NCBI RefSeq assembly: GCF_900172295.1
Contig: NZ_FWFL01000002.1
Location: 372,001-436,000 of the forward strand
DNA: 64,000 bases
Direction: 5' to 3'
Source of the DNA: Roseovarius litorisediminis
GTDB taxonomy: Bacteria; Pseudomonadota; Alphaproteobacteria; Rhodobacterales; Rhodobacteraceae
A model generated the notes under the pieces. That model was not told where the DNA came from. It made no database searches and saw nothing but the letters and a program-made list of their open reading frames with translations. Shown piece after piece: positions 15,337 to 23,272 of this stretch (within the stretch, counting starts at the first letter, position 1; every line of letters begins with the position of its first letter). The position numbers and the translations under genes are program-made.

Positions 15337-16883
15337 GCGTTGATGCAGTTGGAACCACCCGCCGCGGGCGGGGTGCCAGAAAGGCCATTCGCCAGACGCG
15401 GGACGTGAAAATGTTACCTGCGCTCAAGCGGAACCTGCCGCTGACAGAACCGATGGATGCTGAGCAGATCTCGCGGATTGACGCGGCCTCGATGCATATA
15501 CTGGAAAATGTCGGTGTGGTTTTCCGTGATGACATAGCTTTGGAGGACTGGCGTCTTGCCGGTGCCAAGGTGGTGGGCGACCGGGTGTATCTGGACCGGG
15601 GATTGGTGCGCGAGCTGATCAGGACCATCCCTGAAACCTTCATCTATCACGCGCGCAACCCGGCCAATAACCTGCCGTTTGGCCGCGAGCATGCCATATT
15701 CGTGCCGATGACCGGTGCGCCGTTTCTGCGTGATCTGGAGGATGTGCGGCGCAATCCGACGCTGGACGATCTGGCAAACTTTCACAAGCTGGCGCATATG
15801 CTGCCGGCCCTGCATTCTTCGGCGCACCACATCGTTGAGCCCTATGATCATCCGATCAGCCAGAGACATCTGCGGATCACCTACAGCTCGATGAAACATT
15901 CCGACAAGACGTTCATGGGTATGACAACCAGCCCAAAGAACGCCGAGGACGTGATGGAGATGTGCGCGATTGTGTTTGGTGAGGATTTTCTTGAAACTCA
16001 TCCGGTCTGCACTGGCAACTGCAATGGGAACTCACCACTTGTGTGGGATGAAACCATGCTGGGTGCGATGCGTGCCTTCAACAAACGTAATCAGCCGGTG
16101 CTGTGCTCTCCTTTCGTGCTGGGCGGGGCGAACACGCCGGCCAGCGTTGCGCCCACCGTGGCGCAACTGAATGCCGAGGCACTGAGCGCGCTGGCCTATA
16201 CGCAGGTGGTGCGCAAGGGCTGCCCGGCGATCTACGGTCACTACCTCAGCGCGGTCAGCATGAAATCCGGCGCGCCGATGGCTGGCACCCCCGAGATCAG
16301 CCTGATGAACCTGATGATCGGTCAGATGGCGCGGTTCTACGGCGTGCCTTGGCGGTCCTCGAATACGCTTGGCGGCGCCAAGACGTTTGACGCGCAGGCG
16401 GGGTATGAAAGTGCCACAACGCTGATGGCGCTGCAGATGGCAGGCACCAATTACATGTGGCACTCGGCCGGATGGAACGAGGCCGGGATGCATTGCTCGA
16501 TGGCCAAATTCGTTGTCGATGCCGAGCAATGTGCCATGGCCTATCGCATGGCCGAAGGCATCCGTTGGGATGACTTTGACGAGGCTTTGGCGGCGGTGGC
16601 AGACGTCGGCCCGGGCGGGCATTACCTGGGTCATCCGCATACGTTGGAAAACTTTCAGCGGGCGTTTTTCATGCCTGAATTGTTCGACAACAACTCGATC
16701 GAACAATGGCAGGCCGAGGGCGGCGTTGAGATAAATGAGCGTGCCCTCACCCAGGTCAAAACCATGCTGAACGAATACGAGGAGCCCAAGCTGGACGCTG
16801 GCGTCAACGAGGCGCTTCTGGATTACATCGCCCGGCGTGAGCGGGAAATCCCTGCTGCAGATGCGTTAAATCAGGATATCTGA
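15333..16883 (+). CDS. Trimethylamine methyltransferase family protein (MttB superfamily, non-pyrrolysine)
   Basis: A 516-residue protein of the MttB superfamily: corrinoid-dependent methyltransferases for trimethylamine, glycine betaine (MtgB), proline betaine (MtpB) and related quaternary amines. Recognisable stretches are DAASMHILENVGVVF, HARNPANNLPFG, TSPKNAEDVMEMC and SAGWNEAGMHCS. There is no in-frame amber codon, so it is not a pyrrolysine enzyme. The expected reaction is transfer of a methyl group from a quaternary amine to a cobalamin protein. No corrinoid protein (MtgC/MttC type) or corrinoid:tetrahydrofolate methyltransferase is found in the window, so the partner is missing or elsewhere. 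The surrounding operon, with a betaine epimerase, supports a betaine substrate. Confidence 0.88.
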   Translation: MSVDAVGTTRRGRGARKAIRQTRDVKMLPALKRNLPLTEPMDAEQISRIDAASMHILENVGVVFRDDIALEDWRLAGAKVVGDRVYLDRGLVRELIRTIPETFIYHARNPANNLPFGREHAIFVPMTGAPFLRDLEDVRRNPTLDDLANFHKLAHMLPALHSSAHHIVEPYDHPISQRHLRITYSSMKHSDKTFMGMTTSPKNAEDVMEMCAIVFGEDFLETHPVCTGNCNGNSPLVWDETMLGAMRAFNKRNQPVLCSPFVLGGANTPASVAPTVAQLNAEALSALAYTQVVRKGCPAIYGHYLSAVSMKSGAPMAGTPEISLMNLMIGQMARFYGVPWRSSNTLGGAKTFDAQAGYESATTLMALQMAGTNYMWHSAGWNEAGMHCSMAKFVVDAEQCAMAYRMAEGIRWDDFDEALAAVADVGPGGHYLGHPHTLENFQRAFFMPELFDNNSIEQWQAEGGVEINERALTQVKTMLNEYEEPKLDAGVNEALLDYIARREREIPAADALNQDI

Positions 16884-16884
16884 C

Positions 16885-17529
16885 ATGCAGGTTAGCATTA
16901 AGGCCGGACAACCCGATCATGCTTCAGAGCGCATTGCGGAACTGATCTGGTCGACCGATCCAGTCTTAATGAATTTCATGTTTGGAGATATTTCGGCGTT
17001 TCGGCGCGCTACAGCGCGCGAGTGGCCATCAGACGCGGGGCTTATTTGCTACAAGCAAGCTTTTGTTGCCGAGGCCAATGACGAGATCGTCGGTCTTTGC
17101 ATCGGGCATACCACAGAGGAATACGGTCCGAATTTCGAAGCGGCGCAGCGTATTCAATCCGCTGCACTTAGGGCGGCAGAAGGTTGGCATATCCGCGAGG
17201 CGCTGGATTGGATGGATCGCTTGTTTCCCGCCCCCCGCGACGAATCTTTTTATATTCTTGAACTCGCCGTGAGTGAAAACGCTCAGGGTCTGGGCCTGGG
17301 TCGCAAACTGCTTGGCAAAGCGGTTGAGCGTGCACGGCAGTTGCAATGCAAACGGCTTGCGCTTGATGTTGCAGCGGATAATCCGGCGGTCGATTTCTAT
17401 CTTCAGCTTGGGCTTGAAGTCGAGATTGAGACGCGTGTGCCCTGCCTGGCAGATGGTTTCGGGATTGGCGCGCACCTTCACATGTCCGCACCGCTGGGCA
17501 AACTGGCAACCAGTTTAAAGGACATATGA
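16885..17529 (+). CDS. GNAT-family N-acetyltransferase
   Basis: A 214-residue protein with the acetyl-CoA-binding core near residues 128-165 ([20 protein letters not shown], the Q-x-x-G-x-G/A motif A) followed by [20 protein letters not shown] (motif B). An N-terminal helical extension of about 50 residues precedes the fold. It follows the MttB-family gene after one nucleotide and overlaps the epimerase gene by 4 nt. The acceptor is unknown; detoxification or activation of an amino intermediate in the pathway is possible. No firmer function can be read. Confidence 0.85.
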   Translation: MQVSIKAGQPDHASERIAELIWSTDPVLMNFMFGDISAFRRATAREWPSDAGLICYKQAFVAEANDEIVGLCIGHTTEEYGPNFEAAQRIQSAALRAAEGWHIREALDWMDRLFPAPRDESFYILELAVSENAQGLGLGRKLLGKAVERARQLQCKRLALDVAADNPAVDFYLQLGLEVEIETRVPCLADGFGIGAHLHMSAPLGKLATSLKDI

Positions 17530-18635
17530 TGCGTATTGCTGAACTTCATATCTACCAGCACGATCTGCCGGTGAAAAACGGCCCGTATACCATGGCCAAT
17601 GCACAGGTCTGGTCCCTGACCAGCACACTGGTTCGGTTGATTTCGGATACCGGGCTGGAAGGTTGGGGAGAGACCTGCCCGGTTGGCCCGACCTATGCTG
17701 AGGCCCATGCTAACGGCGCATGTGCTGCGCTGATGGAAATGGCTCCCGGTCTGATTGGGGCCGAGGTTACGACTCTGACCCTGCACCGGGCGATGAACGG
17801 GCTGCTGAACGGCCATAACTATGCCAAAGCGGCTATTGATATTGCCGCCCATGACCTGATCGGCAAGGCGACCGGTTTGAGGGTGGCTGATCTGCTGGGC
17901 GGGGCAATAACTGCGCGGGTTCCCTCTTATTACGCCACGGGTGTGGGCGAACCCGATGACATTGCACGCCTTGCCGCAGATAAAGTGGCTGAAGGCTATC
18001 CGCGATTGCAGATCAAGGTAGGCGGCCGCCCGGTCGAGGTGGATATTGCTGTCATCCGCAAAGTCTGGGAAACGATAGGCACGGCGGCCCGTCTAGCAGT
18101 GGATGGCAATCGCGGCTGGACCACCCGTGATGCGCTGCGCGTCAGTCGCGAATGCCCTGACATCCCGTTCATCATGGAACAGCCGTGCAACACCCTGGAC
18201 GATTTGCGACAGATACGCGGGCAAGTGGGCCATGCGATTTACATGGATGAAAACGCCGTCGATCTGTCGACTGTGATCAACGCCGTCGGCACCGGGTTGG
18301 TGGATGGGTTCGGTATGAAAGTCACGCGCATTGGAGGCCTGCACCCGATGGCGGCTTTCCGCGATATCTGCGAATCGCGCAATTTGCCTCATACCTGCGA
18401 CGACAGTTGGGGCGGGGATATCATCGCCGCCGCCTGCACCCATATCGGGGCCACGATCAATCCGCGCCTGTTGGATGGTGTCTGGTTGGCAGCACCTTAT
18501 ATCGAAGGGCATTACGACCCCGAGAACGGTATCCGAATTGAGGGCGGTCATATCAATCTGCCCCAAGGGCCGGGGCTGGGCGTGGTGCCGGATGTATCAC
18601 TGTTCGGTGATCCTGTGGCCGCTTTCGGAGGCTGA
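17526..18635 (+). CDS. hpbD: Betaine 2-epimerase-like enolase-superfamily enzyme (HpbD type)
   Basis: A 369-residue member of the muconate-lactonising branch of the enolase superfamily. Catalytic bases Lys164 (LQIKVGG) and Lys265 ([11 protein letters not shown]) and metal ligands Asp193 (VDGNRGW), Glu218 (IMEQP) and Asp241 (YMDENAV) are in place. The stretches [24 protein letters not shown] and [13 protein letters not shown] closely match my memory of HpbD from Pelagibaca bermudensis, which epimerises trans-4-hydroxyproline betaine and proline betaine at C2. I therefore infer that a prolyl betaine or close analogue is the operon's substrate. Two adjacent ATG codons (17526 and 17529) could start it. 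The exact substrate range cannot be read from sequence. Confidence 0.85.
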   Translation: MMRIAELHIYQHDLPVKNGPYTMANAQVWSLTSTLVRLISDTGLEGWGETCPVGPTYAEAHANGACAALMEMAPGLIGAEVTTLTLHRAMNGLLNGHNYAKAAIDIAAHDLIGKATGLRVADLLGGAITARVPSYYATGVGEPDDIARLAADKVAEGYPRLQIKVGGRPVEVDIAVIRKVWETIGTAARLAVDGNRGWTTRDALRVSRECPDIPFIMEQPCNTLDDLRQIRGQVGHAIYMDENAVDLSTVINAVGTGLVDGFGMKVTRIGGLHPMAAFRDICESRNLPHTCDDSWGGDIIAAACTHIGATINPRLLDGVWLAAPYIEGHYDPENGIRIEGGHINLPQGPGLGVVPDVSLFGDPVAAFGG

Positions 18636-18638
18636 GGG

Positions 18639-19829
18639 ATGGTTTCGAAGCTGCCATATCTTGATCTGAGCGATCCTGAATTCTCGACCCGAGGGCCCGA
18701 TGTGCTGGCCGCCCGCGATGCGGGCTGGTGTGCCGAAACGCCCTATGGTCTGGCGGTGCTGCGCTGGCGCGAAGTGGGTAAAATCTTGCGGGACAGGCGG
18801 TTTCGGCAGGGCAGTCACAACTGGCCGGGTACGGTGGGTATTTCAGGGCCGTTTGCAGATTTCTGGCGGCAGTCGGTGATCGGGCAGGAAGGAAATGCGC
18901 ATCAGCGCCTGCGTGCGCTGGCAGTGCCCGCGCTGAGTGAAGATTATGTGCAGAGTCTCAAGCCCGCTTTCCTGCAGATCGCCCGCGACATTTGTGCAAC
19001 GTTGCGCAAGACCGACCGGGCCGAGTTTCAATCTGCCTTTTGCGATCCGTTCACGGGCCAGGTGATTGGCACGCTACTTGGGCTGGGGCAGGATGAATGG
19101 CCTGCGGTCGCGCGTGATGCGTCCGAGTTGGGCCTGGCGATGGGGATCACGGCAAAACAGTACGAGGATCGCTCCAATGCCGCCTGTGAACGCCTGTTTG
19201 CGAAAGCCGAGCAACTGGTGTCGCGGGTGCAGCAGGGTAAAGATAGCGACAGTTACATCGCGCGGATGGTTGCCGAATTCGACAAAAACGGCGATTGCAG
19301 CCATGCCGAACTGCACAACACCATTGTGATTTCGATCTTTGGCGGTGTCGATACCACGCGTGCATTGCTGGGCCTGGGGCTGTCGCTTTTCATTGAAAAC
19401 CCTGATCAATGGCAAAAGCTGCGCGCGGATGCCTCGCTGATTCCAAGCGCGGTTGACGAGTTTATCCGCGCCCGCCCCACCACCACCTGGGCCACCCGCG
19501 AAGCGACTGAAGATGTGGATATGAACGGGATGGTGATTGCCAAAGGCACGGTTCTGCATCTGCTGGTTCATGCCTCGGCCCGCGACCCGGAAATCTGTAA
19601 TGATCCAAGGTTTGACATTTCAGCGACCCGTAAAAAGCACTTTGGCTTTGGCGGTGGTGCGCATCACTGCATCGGCCATTTCGTGGCCCGCACTGACATA
19701 GCCGCAGCCCTGACAGCATTGCGCGAGACTTTTGCAACTATAGCGTATGACGGCACACCGGATTGGCTGCCGGACAGTGGTAATACCGGGGCTATCAGGC
19801 TGCCGATCAAATATGAGGTTACAATATGA
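18639..19829 (+). CDS. Cytochrome P450 monooxygenase
   Basis: A 396-residue soluble bacterial P450. The haem-thiolate motif FGGGAHHCIG places the ligand at Cys344. The oxygen-activation I-helix motif GGVDTTR lies near residues 234-240, and the ExxR pair is in DEFIRARP. A typical substrate-entry region HQRLRALAVPALSE includes the conserved HxxxR. No ferredoxin or ferredoxin reductase gene lies in the operon, so electrons must come from elsewhere. In this pathway oxidative N-demethylation or ring hydroxylation of a betaine is a reasonable guess, taking the place of the Rieske demethylase known from other proline betaine operons. It starts 3 nt after the epimerase stop. Confidence 0.93.
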   Translation: MVSKLPYLDLSDPEFSTRGPDVLAARDAGWCAETPYGLAVLRWREVGKILRDRRFRQGSHNWPGTVGISGPFADFWRQSVIGQEGNAHQRLRALAVPALSEDYVQSLKPAFLQIARDICATLRKTDRAEFQSAFCDPFTGQVIGTLLGLGQDEWPAVARDASELGLAMGITAKQYEDRSNAACERLFAKAEQLVSRVQQGKDSDSYIARMVAEFDKNGDCSHAELHNTIVISIFGGVDTTRALLGLGLSLFIENPDQWQKLRADASLIPSAVDEFIRARPTTTWATREATEDVDMNGMVIAKGTVLHLLVHASARDPEICNDPRFDISATRKKHFGFGGGAHHCIGHFVARTDIAAALTALRETFATIAYDGTPDWLPDSGNTGAIRLPIKYEVTI

Positions 19830-20557
19830 GATTTAATAATAAAAATGCACTTGTAACCGGTGCTTCAGGCGGCATTGGCAAGGTGTTGGTTGCGATGCTT
19901 CGGGCAGAAGGCGCACGTGTGGCAGTGACCGACCGCGATACGTCAGGCGTTCAGGCCGAGGCGCATCTGGATGGTGATCTGCTGGATGATGCCTTTTGTG
20001 ACGGTCTACCAGGGCAGGCGGCCGAGGCCCTGGGCGGGCTGGATATCGTCTGCAACAATGCTGGCGTCATTACCCGGGGCAACATTACCTTGGCCACCGA
20101 TGCCGATTACGCACTTACGATGGGCGTCAATGTCGAAGCGCCGTTTCGGATCTGCCGTGCTGCAATTCCCCTGATGGCCCAGGCAGGAGGTGGGGCGATC
20201 GTAAACACCGCTTCGTGCTGGGGCCTTAGCCCGGGGCCGGATCATCCACTTTATATCATGTCCAAGGCTGCCCTTGCGTCGCTGACCCAGTGCCTGGCGC
20301 GTGATCATGCGCATCAGGGTATTCGCGTGAATGCCGTATGCCCGAACGAAGTGAATACACCAATGCTGCGCACGGGATTTGCCATTCGCGGGCTGGATCC
20401 GGACAAGGCGGTGGACGAGTTGAATGCCAGTGTACCGCTGGGCCGGATCGCCGAGCCCGAGGATATTGCGGATGTTATTATATTTCTGGCCTCGGACGCT
20501 GCGCGCTATGTCTGTGGTGCGCTGGTCGAGGCCAACGGTGCTAAACCGGTGGCATGA
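19826..20557 (+). CDS. Short-chain dehydrogenase/reductase (first of two)
   Basis: A 243-residue classical SDR. The NAD(P)-binding motif TGASGGIG is at about residues 11-18, NNAG near 78 and the catalytic Tyr-Lys pair in YIMSK. Acidic residues after the second strand (VTDRD) favour NAD over NADP. It oxidises or reduces an alcohol/ketone intermediate. Overlaps of 4 nt with the P450 gene and with the next SDR point to coupled translation. It differs clearly from its neighbour, so this is not a recent duplication. The substrate is unknown. Confidence 0.9.
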   Translation: MRFNNKNALVTGASGGIGKVLVAMLRAEGARVAVTDRDTSGVQAEAHLDGDLLDDAFCDGLPGQAAEALGGLDIVCNNAGVITRGNITLATDADYALTMGVNVEAPFRICRAAIPLMAQAGGGAIVNTASCWGLSPGPDHPLYIMSKAALASLTQCLARDHAHQGIRVNAVCPNEVNTPMLRTGFAIRGLDPDKAVDELNASVPLGRIAEPEDIADVIIFLASDAARYVCGALVEANGAKPVA

Positions 20558-21288
20558 TGGGGAGGTTTTCAGGAAAAGTCGCGCTTGTCACAGGGGCCTC
20601 GTCGGGCATGGGACAGGCAACGGCACGCATGCTGGCGGACCAGGGCGCGCGGGTCTTTACCGCGCAGCGCGGTGCTGCAGAGCATGAGGCGCTTGTGGCG
20701 GATTTCACTGATCCGGGTGCCCCCGAACAGGTGGTCAATGCCGTGCGCAAGGCTGCTGGTCAGCTTGATATCCTGATCAACAACGCTGGTGTGATGCGCG
20801 AGGGCACGGTCGAGGAAACAACGCAGGACGACTGGCACCTGCAGCTTCAGGTCAACCTGACTGCCCCTTTTCTGCTGACCCGCCACGCCATGCCGTTGCT
20901 GAAACAAGGCCGCGGTGCGATCGTGAACGTCGGCTCGATTGAAGGGCTGGGGTCGAACCCGCGCCATCCGGCCTATTGTGCGTCAAAGGCGGGCTTGCAT
21001 GGGCTGACCCGCGCCGTGGCGGTGGACCACAGCCCCGACGGGGTGCGCTGTAACGCCGTCGCCCCCGGCTGGATCGACACAGGCCTGAACGTTGATTTCA
21101 TCGAAAGCATGGGCGATCCGGAAGAGTTCCGTCGGCAGATTGGCCGGATTCATCCGGTGCGACGTACCGGGCTGCCTGAAGAAGTGGCGCGGCTGATCTG
21201 CTGGCTGGCGTCAGACGAGGCAAGTTTCGTCACCGGACAGATTTACACAATTGATGGGGGTCGCACATCCCAACTGAGTCTGCCATGA
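20554..21288 (+). CDS. Short-chain dehydrogenase/reductase (second of two)
   Basis: A 244-residue classical SDR with TGASSGMG (about 13-20), NNAGVM, a serine in VNVGSIEG and YCASK for catalysis, ending GQIYTIDGGRTSQ. It resembles FabG-like oxidoreductases of catabolic operons. It lies between another SDR and an FAD amino-acid oxidase, with ATGA overlaps on both sides. A hydroxylated intermediate formed by the P450 would be a natural substrate for one of the two SDRs, but this is inference. Confidence 0.9.
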   Translation: MMGRFSGKVALVTGASSGMGQATARMLADQGARVFTAQRGAAEHEALVADFTDPGAPEQVVNAVRKAAGQLDILINNAGVMREGTVEETTQDDWHLQLQVNLTAPFLLTRHAMPLLKQGRGAIVNVGSIEGLGSNPRHPAYCASKAGLHGLTRAVAVDHSPDGVRCNAVAPGWIDTGLNVDFIESMGDPEEFRRQIGRIHPVRRTGLPEEVARLICWLASDEASFVTGQIYTIDGGRTSQLSLP

Positions 21289-22616
21289 AAGTGACCCGCC
21301 TGCCGGTCGATACCGGCCCTGCCGCCTGGAACAGAATACTACCGCCGCAAGAACCCGCAAAGGTACTTGAAGAAAACATCACTGCGGACTGGTTGGTGAT
21401 CGGTGGGGGCTTTGCCGGGCTGGCCGCAGCTCGTCGCCTGAGCCAATTGCATCCGGGTGACCGTATCGTGTTGCTGGAAGCCAAACGCATTGCCGAGGGC
21501 CCGGCGGGGCGCAATACCGGTTTCATGATCGATCTGCCGCATCACCTGACCTCGGAAGGGTATGGCGGCCAGATGGAAAAGGACCGCGCCGAGGCTGCTG
21601 CCAACCGGGCAGGCATTGCCTTTGCTGCCGAGATGGCTGCTGAATTCGGTCTTAGCCGTGAGGCGTTCAACCCCTCAGGCAAGATCAACGCTGCCGCAAC
21701 TGAGCGGGGCCATAAACACAATCTGGACTATGCCCAGCATCTGAGCAATCTGAATGAGGCACATCAGTTGCTGGACGCAAAGCAGATGCACGAGATGACA
21801 GGGACCACCTATTATCAAAGTGGTCTCTTTACGCCGGGTGCTGTGATGATCCAGCCGGCGCTATTCGTGCGGGGCATTGCCAGAAGTCTGAAAGCCAACC
21901 ACATCTCGATATTTGAAAACTGCCCGGTCACACAGTTGACCCGCAATGGCGAATGGACGGCGCGAACGCCAGGGGGACATGTATCGGCGCCCAAGGTTAT
22001 CCTTGGGGTGAACGGCCATGCCAACAGCTTTGGCAAGTTCAAAGGCCGGCTGATGCATATCCACCTTTACGGGTCGATGACGCGGGCGCTGACGCCCGAG
22101 GAATGTCGTAAACTGGGTGGGGCAGACCGCTGGGGGGTGACGCCCGCTGATCCGATGGGATCAACAGTGCGGCGCATTTCAGGTACCGGGGGCGACCGTA
22201 TAATTGTGCGTAACCGCTTTACCTATGACCCGACGATGCAGGTCAGCGAGGGCCGCGTCGCCCGGATGGCACAGGACCACAGCAAAGGTTTTGCGGCGCG
22301 GTTCCCAATGCTAGACGGTGTCAGGATGGAATACCGCTGGGGTGGTCGCCTATGTCTGAGCCGGAATAATGTGCCTGCTTTGGGCGAGGTCGACGAGGGG
22401 CTGTATTCCGCGTGCTGCCAGAACGGGCTGGGCACTGCCAAGGGCACTCTGCATGGCATGCTGATGGCTGATCTGGCTTCGGGCAATGGCTCGGATCTGC
22501 TGGATCAGGTTATGGATCAGCCTCGCCCCTCGCGCCTGCCACCCAATCCGTTTGCCTATATCGGCGCCAACGCAGCGCTGCGCTGGAGCGAGATCAAAGC
22601 AGGGAAAGAAATTTAG
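21285..22616 (+). CDS. FAD-dependent amino-acid oxidase (DAO/PuuB-like family)
   Basis: A 443-residue flavoprotein with the Rossmann motif VIGGGFAGLAAARRL near residues 37-52 and the GRNTGFM segment found in gamma-glutamylputrescine oxidase-like members. The C-terminal FAD-contact region is RWGGRLCLSRNNVPALGEV followed by CCQNGLGTAKG. Members of this family oxidise secondary amines, D-amino acids and N-methyl amino acids. As the last gene of the operon it could oxidise a D-proline or N-methylproline product made after epimerisation and demethylation, yielding the cyclic imine for the DapA-family enzyme. This placement is inferred. Confidence 0.9.
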   Translation: MKVTRLPVDTGPAAWNRILPPQEPAKVLEENITADWLVIGGGFAGLAAARRLSQLHPGDRIVLLEAKRIAEGPAGRNTGFMIDLPHHLTSEGYGGQMEKDRAEAAANRAGIAFAAEMAAEFGLSREAFNPSGKINAAATERGHKHNLDYAQHLSNLNEAHQLLDAKQMHEMTGTTYYQSGLFTPGAVMIQPALFVRGIARSLKANHISIFENCPVTQLTRNGEWTARTPGGHVSAPKVILGVNGHANSFGKFKGRLMHIHLYGSMTRALTPEECRKLGGADRWGVTPADPMGSTVRRISGTGGDRIIVRNRFTYDPTMQVSEGRVARMAQDHSKGFAARFPMLDGVRMEYRWGGRLCLSRNNVPALGEVDEGLYSACCQNGLGTAKGTLHGMLMADLASGNGSDLLDQVMDQPRPSRLPPNPFAYIGANAALRWSEIKAGKEI

Positions 22617-22885
22617 TACAGGCCGGAACGTCGGAAAAGAAAGGTGTCTGAATTTTTCGATGTCTGAAAATTCTTGCAATTTATCTTGGTGAAAGCTCGG
22701 AATATTGCCTCCCAAATTGGCTTGGCATATCAATATGGGACATGCTGGTCATTGGCGTGATAAATTGGATGAAGACGTGCCTTTACCCAAAGACTCCAAG
22801 CATTTTCGATCTGGAATAATGTATATCTAATACAAGGGTGGTGATGGGCTGGAAGGTCCCGGACACAATCGTTGTGTTTAGAAAC
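22617..22885. other. Spacer between the betaine-like operon and cueR
   Basis: 269 bp, more AT-rich than its surroundings, where two operons converge. An imperfect AT-rich hairpin (GAATTTTTC near 22650 with GAAAATTC ending at 22673) may terminate the upstream operon. A 31-codon open frame starts at 22735 without a good ribosome binding site. Nothing else is recognisable. Confidence 0.4.
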
Positions 22886-23272
22886 TCAACCCGAAGCCAG
22901 ATCCTTCAGGATCGGGCAATCCGGGCGGTTGTCGCCCGCGCATTCCTGTACCAGATGCGTCAATGTTGTCTGCATTGACTGAAGCTGCGCTATCTTCTCT
23001 TCAATCTGATCCAGATGCTTTTTCGCCAGCCGTTTGACATCTGCACTGGCGCGATCCTCGTCCTCGTAAAGCGCCATCAGCGTCCGGCAATCCTCGATCG
23101 AGAATCCCAGGGCGCGGGCGCGGCCCAAAAAGGCCAGTTTGTGAAAATCAGCTTCGCGGAAAACGCGGTATCCGTTGGTGTCGCGCAGGGGACGGATCAG
23201 TCCGATTTCCTCATAATAGCGGATGGTCTTGGCGGGCAGGCCCGTGCGTTTTGCCACGTCTCCGATATTCAT
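22886..23272 (-). CDS. cueR: MerR-family copper-responsive regulator CueR
   Basis: A 128-residue MerR-type activator. The winged helix is at residues 1-70 (MNIGDVAKRTGLPAKTIRYY), the dimerisation coiled coil at about 75-108, and the metal loop contains Cys111 and Cys119 in CAGDNRPDC, the CX7C spacing of CueR. Monovalent copper or silver is therefore the expected inducer. It overlaps the 3' end of copA by 4 nt on the same strand, so regulator and pump form one operon. A promoter with the 19-bp spacer that CueR distorts lies upstream of copA. Confidence 0.93.
   Translation of the reverse strand: MNIGDVAKRTGLPAKTIRYYEEIGLIRPLRDTNGYRVFREADFHKLAFLGRARALGFSIEDCRTLMALYEDEDRASADVKRLAKKHLDQIEEKIAQLQSMQTTLTHLVQECAGDNRPDCPILKDLASG

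Noticed and set aside
15333-16883. Pyrrolysine-containing MttB
   Set aside because: The frame is continuous with no internal amber codon, so it belongs to the non-pyrrolysine group.
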